Numbered from the stretch's first letter, positions 1-8,137 are shown. The stretch is 34,770 nt of DNA from a bacterium (GCA_009926305.1 RFPC01000021.1:1-34770); one strand, 5' to 3'. Notes: generated by a model from the letters alone, not told the origin. Program-made: numbers and translations.

Positions 1-70
1 CTTCAACGAGTGCTTCGAGTGGCGGCACTGCAAATTGTGGCGTCACGAAGTAGATGACCTTGTATGACAC
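1..70 (-). CDS. fmt: Methionyl-tRNA formyltransferase, N-terminal fragment (cut by window edge)
   Basis: Only the first 23 codons are inside the window. They read as a GTG-started peptide beginning (M)SYKVIYFVTPQ and continuing FAVPPLEALVE. Fmt proteins start with a beta strand followed by a GTPEFAVPSLEAL-type motif, so the match is good although short. A strong ribosome binding site (GAAGGAG, minus strand of 78-84) lies 7 bases before the GTG. The gene follows def by 43 bases, and def-fmt is a very common pair: Fmt formylates initiator Met-tRNA and Def removes the formyl group from new proteins. The glycine usual in the M-G-T-P motif reads as valine here. The rest of the gene lies outside the window, so its integrity cannot be judged. 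Confidence 0.72.
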   Translation of the reverse strand, partial: MSYKVIYFVTPQFAVPPLEALVE

Positions 71-113
71 GTTCCCACTCCTTCAGAAGGGCTTGGAGTT
101 ACGCCTTGGATTC

Positions 114-605
114 TTACAGACGTTTTCCCCACTTTTTCTTGAAAATTTCTCTCTTCAGTCTGCTCAAGTGATCAATGAACAGCACTCCGTCTAGATGATC
201 AATTTCATGTTGGAGACAGATTGCAAGTAGGCCATCAGCTTCAACTTGAAACGATTCACCATGCCGGTTTTGTGCGTCAACGGTAACACATTCGGCTCGT
301 GTTATCGTTTCTCGAAAGTCTGGGATACTGAGGCAGCCTTCTTCTGATGGGACTGTCCCATCCTTGGTTGTAATGATCGGATTAATAAATTCTAACGGAT
401 CATCTCCATCTTCTGATACATCTATGACGGTGACTCTTAAAAGCTCGCCGATTTGTGGCGCTGCAAGCCCAATGCCATGAGCGCTATACATCGTCTCTTT
501 CATATCATCGAGTAGCGTGTGTAATCCTTTCGCAAACTCGGTAACGTGAATCGTTTCTTGTCTCAGGACATCATCAGGATAGATACGAATTTCTCTCTTT
601 GCCAT
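114..605 (-). CDS. def: Peptide deformylase
   Basis: This metalloenzyme removes the N-formyl group from nascent proteins as they leave the ribosome. The 163-residue product has the normal length and all three family motifs: GIGLAAPQIG at residues 44-53, EEGCLS at 88-93 (Cys91 as metal ligand) and QHEIDH at 132-137 (His133 and His137 as ligands, Glu134 as catalytic base). A basic tail (KREIFKKKWGKRL) ends the protein, as in many deformylases, where it contacts the ribosome. The ATG at 605 gives the family-typical start; no strong Shine-Dalgarno is visible before it. It is co-directional with the fmt start downstream and divergent from the gene beginning near 725. Confidence 0.97.
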   Translation of the reverse strand: MAKREIRIYPDDVLRQETIHVTEFAKGLHTLLDDMKETMYSAHGIGLAAPQIGELLRVTVIDVSEDGDDPLEFINPIITTKDGTVPSEEGCLSIPDFRETITRAECVTVDAQNRHGESFQVEADGLLAICLQHEIDHLDGVLFIDHLSRLKREIFKKKWGKRL

Positions 606-640
606 ATAAGAAGGGTACCTGATTCTTAGGATTTCTTATA
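605..640. promoter_or_regulatory. Inverted repeat in the divergent def/orf140 spacer
   Basis: TATAAGAA at 605-612 and TTCTTATA at 633-640 are perfect 8-base inverted repeats lying between the divergently read genes. They could be a regulator site or paired minus-10-like elements. No -35 box is convincing on either strand, so this is recorded only as a structure. Confidence 0.35.
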
Positions 641-724
641 GAGATTGATGGAGGTTTGTCTGATTTCCTCCAGCTCGCTAGAGTAGGAGAGAAAGGGGCA
701 GTAAGAAGGAGGATAGGAAGCGGT

Positions 725-1147
725 ATGTCAGATGCGATAGACCTACGAGAGGCACAGCTCTATCGCATCCTGATGAGGGTGTTTGGGCGAGAGCGAATAG
801 TGCCTCAGGCGAGAATATCATTTGTATGCAGTGGCAACCTTCCAGAGCTTTGCCCCGAGACAAACCCTGGATACAGAGATTGGGCAGAGGGTTTTCGATG
901 TCTTTTTACGTTAGTAAATAATGAAGATGAGCCTCGTCTCGTGGTAGAGTTTCGCTCAGATTTTACTGAGACAGTTGACATTCGAGAGGTAGAGCGCGAC
1001 CGTTACCTGCCAGAAGTTTTGCAGCGGCAGGGAATTCACTATATGACTGTTAGTGAGGCCGAGTTTGGCGAGTTACTTTCGGCGGAAAGCGAGATGTGCT
1101 TTCTACACCTTATGGAGTGTAAGTTCGGTGATAAGATTGTGGCATAG
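725..1147 (+). CDS. Small DUF2726-like protein (PD-(D/E)XK fold suspected)
   Basis: The product is about 140 residues from the ATG at 725. That start is preferred because AAGGAGGA (706-713) sits 11 bases before it. A TTG at 656 would extend the frame to 163 residues, but it directly abuts a GGAGG with no spacing. The order of elements resembles DUF2726: a hydrophobic strand after RIVPQARISFV, a core FTLVNNEDEPRLVVEF, an arginine/acid-rich VERDRYLPEVL segment, and a final GIHYMTVSEAEF strand. DUF2726 proteins are thought to have a restriction-endonuclease-like fold, where the core usually reads DFVL...VEvDG. Here the acidic residues of that core are only partly kept, so it may be an inactive or binding version. 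Its 3' end overlaps the start of the next gene by 20 bases. Confidence 0.5.
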   Translation: MSDAIDLREAQLYRILMRVFGRERIVPQARISFVCSGNLPELCPETNPGYRDWAEGFRCLFTLVNNEDEPRLVVEFRSDFTETVDIREVERDRYLPEVLQRQGIHYMTVSEAEFGELLSAESEMCFLHLMECKFGDKIVA

Positions 1148-2237
1148 ACAGTGGATAGTTCTGGCAGTGCCAGTGCTTCTCTTCTTTTTGCTTGAGCTTC
1201 AGAATCTTTCTCTCTCAGAGCGGCATTATCTTGTGTTTCCACTCGTTTTGGCCGCCGTTCCCTATGTCTTCCTTAAGCAGAAAAAGTGGATGGTAGTGGC
1301 TCTGCTTACAAGCCTGCCAGTAATGTTCTTTGGAGTACGCTTTGTATTTTCTTTGTCCGTAGGACCTGAGAGTAGAGGGGTGCTTCTTTCGCAGCTAGAG
1401 AATGACTCAAGCGAAGCCCATTTGCTTCAGTTACGCGAGCAGATCACTCGATTTAGCTCTGAACGTGTAAAAAACAGTTTGCTGCGCTACTTTCGAGTTG
1501 TTCACTCAGAGGCAGAGCTTCGAGACATTTTCCCCCACTCATCTGCGGTTATTTGGGGGAACAAAGAGCAGATTAGAGTCTCTTTTGAGAAAAAGAAGCC
1601 CCCGCTAAAGCGCTATCGCTTACAATCATCGAATCAGGCGATGGAGCTTGCGGTTGTTGAGAATATACAGGGAGTAGAACTTTCCATAAAGCCGGTGCAG
1701 CAAACTGGTCTTTTTATCGCACGAATTCTAGAAATTTTGTTGTTAGAGAAAGATTCTGAAAATGAAAAAGAGTTAAAAGCACTTCTGATGAAGACCTCAA
1801 ATCACATCAGCCATTGGGATGCGCGCTCTCATCTCGCATTCCCATGGCTAAAGCTTTCAAACATCAGGTTGAAGGAAGGTTACGAGCTTCAGAAAAAGGG
1901 CTCGTGGAAGCGAGCTCTTCAAGGCTATACCCAGGCGGCAGCATATCTTGAGCCATACGCTCATCCTGAGCTTCGAGCTGCCATTTTTAATAACAAAGCG
2001 GTTGCGTTGCTTCTCTCCCAAACTCCTTCCAACGGGGACGAACGCCTTCAACAAGCGCAACTGCTTCTGCAAAAAGCGGGAGTGATTGCTGGGCGCCCTG
2101 GTTTGTGGTCACCGCCGAAGTATTTGAAGAGAGCAATTCGTAAAAACTTACGAATTGTTGATGCGCTTTCTGGTAACAGTAAGAAATATCGCAGGAGAAA
2201 ACATGGACTACGGCAAGGCGATAGACAGTCAGTTTGA
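1128..2237 (+). CDS. Membrane protein with TPR-like C-terminal region, unknown function
   Basis: From the GTG at 1128 (GGAG at 1114-1117, spacing 10) the product is about 369 residues. A GTG at 1053 would also be in frame but has no ribosome binding site and lies deep inside the upstream gene. Three hydrophobic segments lie in the first 80 residues (around WIVLAVPVLLFFLLEL, YLVFPLVLAAVPYVFL and WMVVALLTSLPVMFFG). A soluble region follows. Near residues 250-320 it contains helical repeats that look like TPRs: a KLSNIRLKEGYELQKKGSWKRALQ-type stretch, then a LRAAIFNNKAVALL stretch. The end is very basic. The start overlaps the upstream gene and the end overlaps the purC start by 35 bases, so the three are probably one transcript. 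I recognise no family, and there is no evidence for an enzyme activity. Confidence 0.6.
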   Translation: MIRLWHRQWIVLAVPVLLFFLLELQNLSLSERHYLVFPLVLAAVPYVFLKQKKWMVVALLTSLPVMFFGVRFVFSLSVGPESRGVLLSQLENDSSEAHLLQLREQITRFSSERVKNSLLRYFRVVHSEAELRDIFPHSSAVIWGNKEQIRVSFEKKKPPLKRYRLQSSNQAMELAVVENIQGVELSIKPVQQTGLFIARILEILLLEKDSENEKELKALLMKTSNHISHWDARSHLAFPWLKLSNIRLKEGYELQKKGSWKRALQGYTQAAAYLEPYAHPELRAAIFNNKAVALLLSQTPSNGDERLQQAQLLLQKAGVIAGRPGLWSPPKYLKRAIRKNLRIVDALSGNSKKYRRRKHGLRQGDRQSV

Positions 2238-3162
2238 ATTGCCACTCAGGCGAACGGAGCTAGACTTTCTCTCAGGACGTTATGAGGGAAAGGTCCGAGA
2301 TGCCTATCGAGGAAGAAAATATCGATACCTGATTACAACAGACCGTATTAGTTGTTTCGATGTCGTTCTTGGCGCAGTTCCATTTAAAGGACAGGTCTTG
2401 AATCAGATGGCTGATTACTGGTTTAGGAAAACAGAAGGAATTATTGAGAATCATCTTGTTGCCTGCCCTGATCCAAACGTAATGGTGGTGCACCATGTTG
2501 ATATTTTACCTGTCGAGGTAGTGGTCCGTGGATATCTTGCTGGCAGTGCGTGGCGCGACTATCAGGAGGGAAGGGCAGTGAGTGGAATCAGGTTGCCCGA
2601 TGGTCTTGCTTGTTATGAAAAGCTTTCAGAGCCTCTGATTACTCCATCAACGAAAGCACCAAAGGGTGAGCATGATGAGCCAATTAGTGAAATCGAAATT
2701 ATTCAACGGGGAATTGTCAGCGAGAAGGTATGGGAAGAGGTGCGCACGCGAGCGCTAGAGCTTTTTCATTATGCAACGCATGAAGTTGCTAAGCGTGGAC
2801 TGCTACTGGTGGACACAAAATATGAATTTGGTCTGCGAGATGGGCGAGTAGTACTAGCTGATGAGGTACATACATTAGATTCTTCTCGTTATTGGGTCTC
2901 AGCAACGTATGAATCCGCGCTGTCATCGAATACTTCTCCCGAAATGCTTGACAAGGAACCGGTAAGACAGTGGTTGATAGCACAGGGCTTTATGGGGGTG
3001 GGCACCCCGCCTCATTTACCCGATGAATACGTACGTGAACTCTCACTCCACTATATTTCAGCCTTTGAGCGTATTACAGGGGAATCATTTGTTCCCTCGG
3101 TTGGGGATACGGAAGAGAGAATCAAAGCAGTCTTAGAGGAATACGAGCTTCGGGATGAATAG
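2203..3162 (+). CDS. purC: SAICAR synthetase (phosphoribosylaminoimidazole-succinocarboxamide synthase)
   Basis: PurC joins aspartate to CAIR with ATP to give SAICAR in de novo purine synthesis, in the cytoplasm. The 319-residue product shows EGKVRDAY near residues 28-35 (nucleotide-binding strand), TTDRISCFDVV near 45-55, the signature PVEVVVRGYLAGSAW around 103-117, and LVDTKYEFG further on. The length of about 320 matches the longer ADE1-like form rather than the 237-residue E. coli form. The start is set by the ATG at 2203 with AGGAG 7 bases upstream. An in-frame ATG at 2155 is inside the previous gene and lacks a binding site. The 35-base overlap with the upstream frame suggests coupled translation. 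The gene converges on the SGNH hydrolase with a 41-base gap and no clear terminator hairpin. Confidence 0.96.
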   Translation: MDYGKAIDSQFELPLRRTELDFLSGRYEGKVRDAYRGRKYRYLITTDRISCFDVVLGAVPFKGQVLNQMADYWFRKTEGIIENHLVACPDPNVMVVHHVDILPVEVVVRGYLAGSAWRDYQEGRAVSGIRLPDGLACYEKLSEPLITPSTKAPKGEHDEPISEIEIIQRGIVSEKVWEEVRTRALELFHYATHEVAKRGLLLVDTKYEFGLRDGRVVLADEVHTLDSSRYWVSATYESALSSNTSPEMLDKEPVRQWLIAQGFMGVGTPPHLPDEYVRELSLHYISAFERITGESFVPSVGDTEERIKAVLEEYELRDE

Positions 3163-3203
3163 CTTGCGCATCGTGCTATGTGTAGCTGAAAAGAATAAAG
3201 CAC

Positions 3204-4160
3204 TTAAGGGATGAGGGGATCGGTTCCGCTCTGAATTTCAGCATAATCACTAGCCCCATCTCCATCGGTGTCTGAGAGCAGTGGGTTCGTTTTATATATC
3301 AGAACCTCTTCCCCATCGCTTAACTCATCTTCATCCGTATCTGTAAGCGTAGGGTTCGTAAAGTAAATGCCAATTTCTGCCGCATCATAGAGATTATCAA
3401 AATCTTGGTCCGTTACTATTTCTGCTGCAATTGGCTGAGCTTTTTCTAATCCTTTGCGTGCCCTTCGCGCCATTCGCTTGTAACCAGCTGCGCCAGGGTG
3501 AAGAGAGTCTCTTATTGCCAGTTTGTCGACGGGAATTTTATCAAAACGCACCAGCACATTTAGCCCCTGTTTCCGCAAAAGCTCGGTATTGAGATCACTG
3601 AGGAAAGGATTCTGGAAACTTCTTTCGGTCATTGGAACAGTCGCGGTGAATACGATGGGTTTTGTCCCATTGCGTTCTTCGAGGGCTCGTTCGATATATT
3701 TCTTCAGCCGATGAATTTGCATTACAACTTGAAAAGGTTGATCTCCAGTCCAGTAGCTGTTCGTTCCCACCTGAATGAGAGTATAGTCTATATCCCGAGT
3801 TCGCCTCGTCGTTTTTCCACCCTTATCAATATTCCGAATAAAAGACCTTCTTAGCTCTCGCGGGGTAGTTCCCGGGACACCCAGGTTGAGAGCTTTAAAG
3901 TGTGAGTCACCCACTAGCTGTTTGAGTCTTTTTGGATACCCCAGACCTTCTTCATCACCTACGCCTCTTACGATGCTGTCACCTGTCAGCATAAAACGAA
4001 TGGAGCCATCGCAGTTCGTATCGATATACTCCAGGATGTTTGGGCAGGCAAACGCTTGAGTTGAAAAGATGAGCGCACCACCCAGTAAGATTGAGGATAG
4101 GCTATGAGATAGCCCTTGTAGGGTTTTAAAAACTTTCTGTTTGACTCTAGAAGGTGTCAT
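3204..4160 (-). CDS. Secreted SGNH/GDSL hydrolase with C-terminal thrombospondin type 3-like calcium repeats
   Basis: Residues about 20-38 form a signal peptide ending in an AFA cleavage site, so the protein is exported. The SGNH fold is shown by LTGDSIVRG (nucleophile Ser62), LNLGVPG with Gly94, VGTNSYW with Asn134, and RDSLHPGAAGY with Asp218 and His221. Such enzymes hydrolyse esters of lipids, sugars or cell-wall acetyl groups; the substrate cannot be told from sequence. Residues about 269-318 hold two repeats of the TNPxLxDTDxDxxSD type, as in thrombospondin type 3 and bacterial calcium-binding surface proteins. A third Asp-rich loop, DTNCDGSIRF, follows the signal peptide. At 318 residues it appears complete. 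It is a single-gene unit, convergent with purC and divergent from the membrane protein gene at 4383. Confidence 0.85.
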   Translation of the reverse strand: MTPSRVKQKVFKTLQGLSHSLSSILLGGALIFSTQAFACPNILEYIDTNCDGSIRFMLTGDSIVRGVGDEEGLGYPKRLKQLVGDSHFKALNLGVPGTTPRELRRSFIRNIDKGGKTTRRTRDIDYTLIQVGTNSYWTGDQPFQVVMQIHRLKKYIERALEERNGTKPIVFTATVPMTERSFQNPFLSDLNTELLRKQGLNVLVRFDKIPVDKLAIRDSLHPGAAGYKRMARRARKGLEKAQPIAAEIVTDQDFDNLYDAAEIGIYFTNPTLTDTDEDELSDGEEVLIYKTNPLLSDTDGDGASDYAEIQSGTDPLIP

Positions 4161-4188
4161 ACGGTTTCTAAGCGACTCTCATGCCCTG

Positions 4189-4204
4189 CGATAAACATAT
4201 CGCG
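4189..4204. promoter_or_regulatory. Perfect inverted repeat upstream of the SGNH hydrolase
   Basis: GCGATA at 4189-4194 and TATCGC at 4199-4204 flank an AACA loop, 29 bases before the ATG of the minus-strand hydrolase gene. It could be an operator or a 5' leader hairpin. A second perfect repeat, TTGATTG at 4240-4246 and CAATCAA at 4254-4260, lies farther up in the same spacer. Confidence 0.35.
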
Positions 4205-4382
4205 GCTGATTTCTTAAATATTTTGTTCCTGAAGTCTCTTGATTGCAAGTATCAATCAAAAAAAGGGGAAAACCGAGCTCCATGCCCTGAATCGACGCTT
4301 TCTGATGAATATATGGGGCTATACGAGGACCGTGAAAGGCAGCTATCCTTAAACGGTTATATGTGATGGGAGATTGTTCTCT

Positions 4383-5867
4383 GTGCGAACCTTGATTTGG
4401 CTTTTTTGTGGAATTGTTGCGGGACTCTATGTTCTTCAACCCATTTTAGACCCTGATCTCTGGTGGCACATTGCAATTGGTAAATGGATACTTGCGCACG
4501 GAGTAGTGCCGGTTCAGGAGCATTGGAATCTCTATGCGTTGGGCCAACCTTTTACCGCATATTCTTGGATGACCGAAGTCTTGTTTGCCTGGGCTGAGTC
4601 GAAGGGAGGCATCGACTGGCTCTTCTGGATGAAAGGAATTCTTATTCAAATAGTTGGCCTCTCGTTGTGTTTTGTTTATGCGAAGCTCTCAAGAGACTGG
4701 TTTTTTGGCCTACTCCTCGGGATCGTTGCTTTAATAGGGTGCCAGAGTCATTTTACGCTACGCCCACAAAGTTTTACCTGGCTATATTTAATCTGGCTCA
4801 TTTATTTTTGCGAAGTTGCAGTCCGGCGAGGGCGCCTATTCCCCGCGTCTCTCGGAATTTTCTTGGTGATGAGCCTCTGGGCTAATATTCATATTACGAC
4901 GATTATCGGGATTGCGGTAATTATCTTTTGGACCTTAGAGCGGAAGAACCTTGCGTTGACCGCATGGTTGGTTTTGTTTGGTTTTCTGGGAACACTTATT
5001 ACTCCATATCTTGGAGGTGAGTGGCTCATTTTTCTATCGAAGACGAATCACCCTTTAGAGCATTCTTCGATCATCGAGTTTCAAGCTGCGACAATACTTC
5101 AATATCCAACAGGCTTCATGCTTTTAGGAGCATTTTTTCTTGGGATGCTCTTGTTCTTAAGGCCTCAGCTGTTCTCTCCTTCACGAACCTGTCTTGCTGG
5201 AGGCTTACTGCTTGGAGGACTTGCGGTCGTGAAGTTTCTTCCATATGCAATTCTTTTTATTTTTGCCGTTATCGCGTCGGTTTGGGGGGAGGGGAAAATC
5301 CGAAATGTTCGCTTTGGGAATCTCACTGAAGCCGTAGGAAAATTTCGCTCCTTGTTTGGAAGTAAGCATCTTCCCTTGGAGGGAGTTGGCTTTATTCTCA
5401 TTTGTCTGATTTACGTTCTGGCGAAGCAGGGCATGGCTACAAAGCTTGAAACGAGCATCGTTCCCAGTGAGGCCGTTTCCTTCATGGTCGAGAAGAATAT
5501 CTCTCCTCCAGTACTGCATACGTTCGGCTATGGAGGATACATGATGTATCACTATAGCAGTGATCCAAATACGGCTTCTGAGAAGGTAATTATCGATGGA
5601 AGAACGAATGTTACCCCAGCAGATGTTGGGGAAATGGTAGGAAAAGCATTCGCAGGAAAGAGAGGTTGGAGCGAAGTGATGAGTCTTTATAGGCCAAATA
5701 GCGTGCTCTGGCACGGAGATTCTCCATTGATTTCGCTTCTGCTTCTGAGCGGAGAGTGGTGTATTGTTTATCAGGCTCCCCAAACAATGCTTCAGCACAC
5801 TGTGTTGATAAAGCGGGATGAGTATGAGGCTCGTAGCCAAGAGTTTCCGAACGCAGAGTGCAGCTGA
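4383..5867 (+). CDS. Polytopic membrane protein, GT-C glycosyltransferase-like, unknown function
   Basis: About 494 residues from the GTG at 4383, which has GGGAGA (4368-4373) 9 bases upstream; a TTG at 4374 is in frame but too close to that site. I count roughly nine to eleven hydrophobic helices over the first 350 residues. The first loop carries DPDLWWHIAIGKWI, a motif found in a large group of uncharacterised bacterial membrane proteins resembling the dolichyl-phosphate-mannose-dependent (GT-C) mannosyltransferases. GT-C enzymes keep an Asp pair in this loop facing the periplasm. The soluble C-terminal third has FGYGGYMMYH and a VIIDGRTNV motif, also typical of that group. A role in sugar transfer to lipid-linked or surface glycans is an inference. 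The spacers on either side (222 and 127 bases) give no clear operon partner. Confidence 0.7.
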   Translation: MRTLIWLFCGIVAGLYVLQPILDPDLWWHIAIGKWILAHGVVPVQEHWNLYALGQPFTAYSWMTEVLFAWAESKGGIDWLFWMKGILIQIVGLSLCFVYAKLSRDWFFGLLLGIVALIGCQSHFTLRPQSFTWLYLIWLIYFCEVAVRRGRLFPASLGIFLVMSLWANIHITTIIGIAVIIFWTLERKNLALTAWLVLFGFLGTLITPYLGGEWLIFLSKTNHPLEHSSIIEFQAATILQYPTGFMLLGAFFLGMLLFLRPQLFSPSRTCLAGGLLLGGLAVVKFLPYAILFIFAVIASVWGEGKIRNVRFGNLTEAVGKFRSLFGSKHLPLEGVGFILICLIYVLAKQGMATKLETSIVPSEAVSFMVEKNISPPVLHTFGYGGYMMYHYSSDPNTASEKVIIDGRTNVTPADVGEMVGKAFAGKRGWSEVMSLYRPNSVLWHGDSPLISLLLLSGEWCIVYQAPQTMLQHTVLIKRDEYEARSQEFPNAECS

Positions 5868-5984
5868 TAGTGAAATTGAGGATAGTAGGTGTCCTCTGCT
5901 CTTCGTATCATTCTACAGCTACGATGAATTCGTAAATATATTTAGATCTTAGGTTTTTTGCTCGAGGGGTCGACTCCTACTCCT

Positions 5985-6028
5985 AGGTAAGTGTGTGGAA
6001 GCAAGGATTCCCGTGGAGGTAAGTGTGT
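5985..6028 (+). repeat. Short direct repeat around the start of the 98-residue gene
   Basis: The 12 bases AGGTAAGTGTGT occur at 5985-5996 and again at 6017-6028. Each copy carries a possible Shine-Dalgarno core and a GTG, so the repeat creates two alternative translation starts (5995 and 6025) for the following gene. Confidence 0.6.
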
Positions 6029-6291
6029 CATTCCAAGAAAATCAGTCCCATCAGGTAAAATTTCATGCCGATCGCATTCGAGAAGTCTCAATACGAGTCT
6101 TAAAATCTATAACGTTAGATCCAAGGATTACTCCAGAGGAACAGCTCGGACTCTTAACAGAGATAGCTGGTGTTCATGTAGAGCTCGCTGAGATGATCCA
6201 TTCAGCGGTTGAGCATGGGTGTCATCAGGCTGTCGAAGCGTTACAAAAGCAGGGTTGTGAGGTGCCAGCCTCCCTCGAAAGGTTTCTGTAG
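5995..6291 (+). CDS. Small helical protein of unknown function
   Basis: A 98-residue frame from GTG 5995; starting at GTG 6025 (GGAGGT four bases before it) would give 88 residues. The sequence begins with a short beta-rich part (IPVEVSVSFQ) and then appears all helical, ending HSAVEHGCHQAVEALQKQG with two cysteines and several histidines. There is no signal peptide, membrane segment or family I recognise. A normal codon pattern, plausible start sites and the following spaced gene support it as a real gene, but only moderately. It may share a transcript with the permease gene starting about 90 bases downstream. Confidence 0.5.
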   Translation: MEARIPVEVSVSFQENQSHQVKFHADRIREVSIRVLKSITLDPRITPEEQLGLLTEIAGVHVELAEMIHSAVEHGCHQAVEALQKQGCEVPASLERFL

Positions 6292-6380
6292 CATTTCAAA
6301 GCCATCTTCGGCGTTAGCAACGGCAGAGAACGAGCGGTACTGCCTTGTGCGGCTGCCTGTCTACTGGCATTCTCCCCTCT

Positions 6381-7460
6381 ATGGAGATTCAGGAGATTAA
6401 GCACCGCTTTCCCGGGATGAAGTTGTTGGTGGGGCTCGCAGCGCTGTGTGTTGTTGCCGCTGGTTTGAAAGCCGCCCAAGTAGTCTTCATTCCAATCTTG
6501 TTTTCTTTTTTTCTTGCAGTGCTTGGAACTCCGCCGACTCACTATTTAGCGCGCAAAGGGGTCCCGAAGTTTTTATCGGTTTTGATCGTTGCCATTATCA
6601 TCATCACGTTACTCGCGCTTGTTGGGAATCTCTTCTTTGGTTCAATTCAAGAGTTTCGCTCTGCAGTACCTCGTTATGCTGGAGGTCTGGATGAACTTTC
6701 TCAGAAGGTGGATGATTACCTTGGTGAATTTGGTCTGGAGTATTCCACAGGCATGATTGTCGACTCTATCGAGCCGGCTGCCGTTGTGGATGTTGTCAGT
6801 AGTACCATCCGTGGGCTTTTTGGGGCAGTTTCTGTAACGGTACTTGTTTTTGTAATGATGATATTCATGCTGTATGAGGCGACGGATTTTCGCCAGAAAC
6901 TCGCCTATGCCATGGGAGAAGCCTTTCAGGTTGAGCGATTTGAAGGGGTAGCAACGGATGTACAGCGATATATTCTTATAAAGACGGTAACGAGCCTCAT
7001 CACAGGAATATCAGTAGGGTTAATCAACTACTTTGTCGGCGTTGATTTTTGGATCTTATGGGGCCTGATTGCATACGTGTTGAACTATATACCTTTTGTC
7101 GGCTCGATTTTTGCCGCGATTCCGGCAGTTATTTTGGGGTTTCTCCTCGGAGGAGTACCAATGGGGATAACGCTTATCATAGCGTATCTGATTGTTAATA
7201 ATGTTGTGAGTAATTTTCTAGAGCCTATTCTTCTCGGGCCAAGACTAGGCCTTTCGCCGTTAGTGGTCTTTCTCTCGTTAATTGTCTGGGGATGGCTATG
7301 GGGACCAGCGGGAGCGCTTCTTTCAGTTCCGTTGACGATGATTGTGAAGATTCTCCTTGAGCACAGCGAGGAGTTGCGGTGGGTTGCTATTTTGATGACG
7401 AATCGTGGTCGGCTTTCTGCACGTGAACCAGAGGAGAGCGGAAGAGAAGAAGTGGCGTAG
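6381..7460 (+). CDS. AI-2E family (PerM/YdiK-type) membrane permease
   Basis: The product is 359 residues from ATG 6381; an in-frame ATG at 6345 adds a 12-residue extension that looks unnatural. The layout is the standard one for the AI-2E/UPF0118 family: paired N-terminal helices (LLVGLAALCVVAAGLKAAQ and FIPILFSFFLAVL), a soluble segment, a central helix VTVLVFVMMIFMLYE, then a C-terminal block. That block includes YVLNYIPFVGSIFAAIPAVILGF and NNVVSNFLEPILLGPRLGLSP, which match the conserved family signatures. The family includes proteins proposed to export autoinducer-2 and others that act as sodium/proton antiporters. The substrate here is unknown. No strong binding site precedes the ATG. 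Confidence 0.9.
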   Translation: MEIQEIKHRFPGMKLLVGLAALCVVAAGLKAAQVVFIPILFSFFLAVLGTPPTHYLARKGVPKFLSVLIVAIIIITLLALVGNLFFGSIQEFRSAVPRYAGGLDELSQKVDDYLGEFGLEYSTGMIVDSIEPAAVVDVVSSTIRGLFGAVSVTVLVFVMMIFMLYEATDFRQKLAYAMGEAFQVERFEGVATDVQRYILIKTVTSLITGISVGLINYFVGVDFWILWGLIAYVLNYIPFVGSIFAAIPAVILGFLLGGVPMGITLIIAYLIVNNVVSNFLEPILLGPRLGLSPLVVFLSLIVWGWLWGPAGALLSVPLTMIVKILLEHSEELRWVAILMTNRGRLSAREPEESGREEVA

Positions 7461-7573
7461 TCAAAATTTGCCAAGAGCTTTCGGGACGAAGCTTTAACAT
7501 ATTTATAGTTAGATATGATTAATATCAGGTAGTTAGCTGGAGGTTGCCTAATTTCCTGGTAGCGCACCTGTCC

Positions 7574-7999
7574 ATGCTGTGTTATTCCGATCGTGTGGGA
7601 ATATTAGAAACTGAGCACTATTCTCTTGAAGCAGAGGGACTGCGTATCACAGTCTTTCCCGAATACATAGCGGAGGATTCAAATCCGTCAGAAGATACCT
7701 TTGCCTTCTCATATACTATTACAATAGAAAATCGAAGTGGTGTTGACGTTCAATTGCTGGAAAGACACTGGATGATCTTTTCTGGTGGAACGCATATGGC
7801 CGAGGTGGTTGCACCAGGAATTTACGGTCAACAGCCCATGATTTTAAGAGAAGATATCTTTGAGTATACCAGCACTGCAACTATTCGTGACCCTATTGGG
7901 AGGATGGAGGGGAGTTATACCTTTAGAACCTCCGAAGGAAAGTTTCGGGAGATACCCATTCCATCGTTTGATCTTCACTATCCTGTTGTATTTCACTAA
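7574..7999 (+). CDS. apaG: ApaG-domain protein
   Basis: ApaG is a small beta-sandwich (fibronectin-like) protein linked to cobalt/magnesium resistance in enterobacteria and found as a domain in some F-box proteins; its exact reaction is unknown. The diagnostic run is present: EDTFAFSYTITIENRSG, VQLLERHWMIFSG, VVAPGIYGQQPMI, FEYTSTATIRDPIGRMEGSY and EIPIPSFDL. The start is uncertain. ATG 7574 gives 141 residues but has no good binding site, while a TTG at 7544 directly abuts a GGAGG. Homology begins near ITVFPEYIAEDSNP, which either start would include. The likely neighbours in one direction are the permease upstream and the truncated haemoglobin downstream. Confidence 0.93.
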   Translation: MLCYSDRVGILETEHYSLEAEGLRITVFPEYIAEDSNPSEDTFAFSYTITIENRSGVDVQLLERHWMIFSGGTHMAEVVAPGIYGQQPMILREDIFEYTSTATIRDPIGRMEGSYTFRTSEGKFREIPIPSFDLHYPVVFH

Positions 8000-8137
8000 A
8001 CTGTATCGGGCTAAACTTCATTTCGTTAAACTTCGGAGGGTAATCAGGCCTCTTAATATTTTTTGTTTTGCAGGAGTCTGAAACGCTTCCATGTGATTTC
8101 ATGTTGTAAATACGGAACGTTTATTTCAGTGAGGAGT

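Noticed and set aside
4240-4266. TTGATTG/CAATCAA stem followed by A-run as a terminator
   Set aside because: On the plus strand the run after the stem is A rather than T; on the minus strand the T-run comes before the stem. It fits neither direction.
4179-4439. Short open frames in the 4161-4382 spacer on both strands
   Set aside because: They have no plausible start sites or protein-like composition and partly shadow the membrane protein gene.
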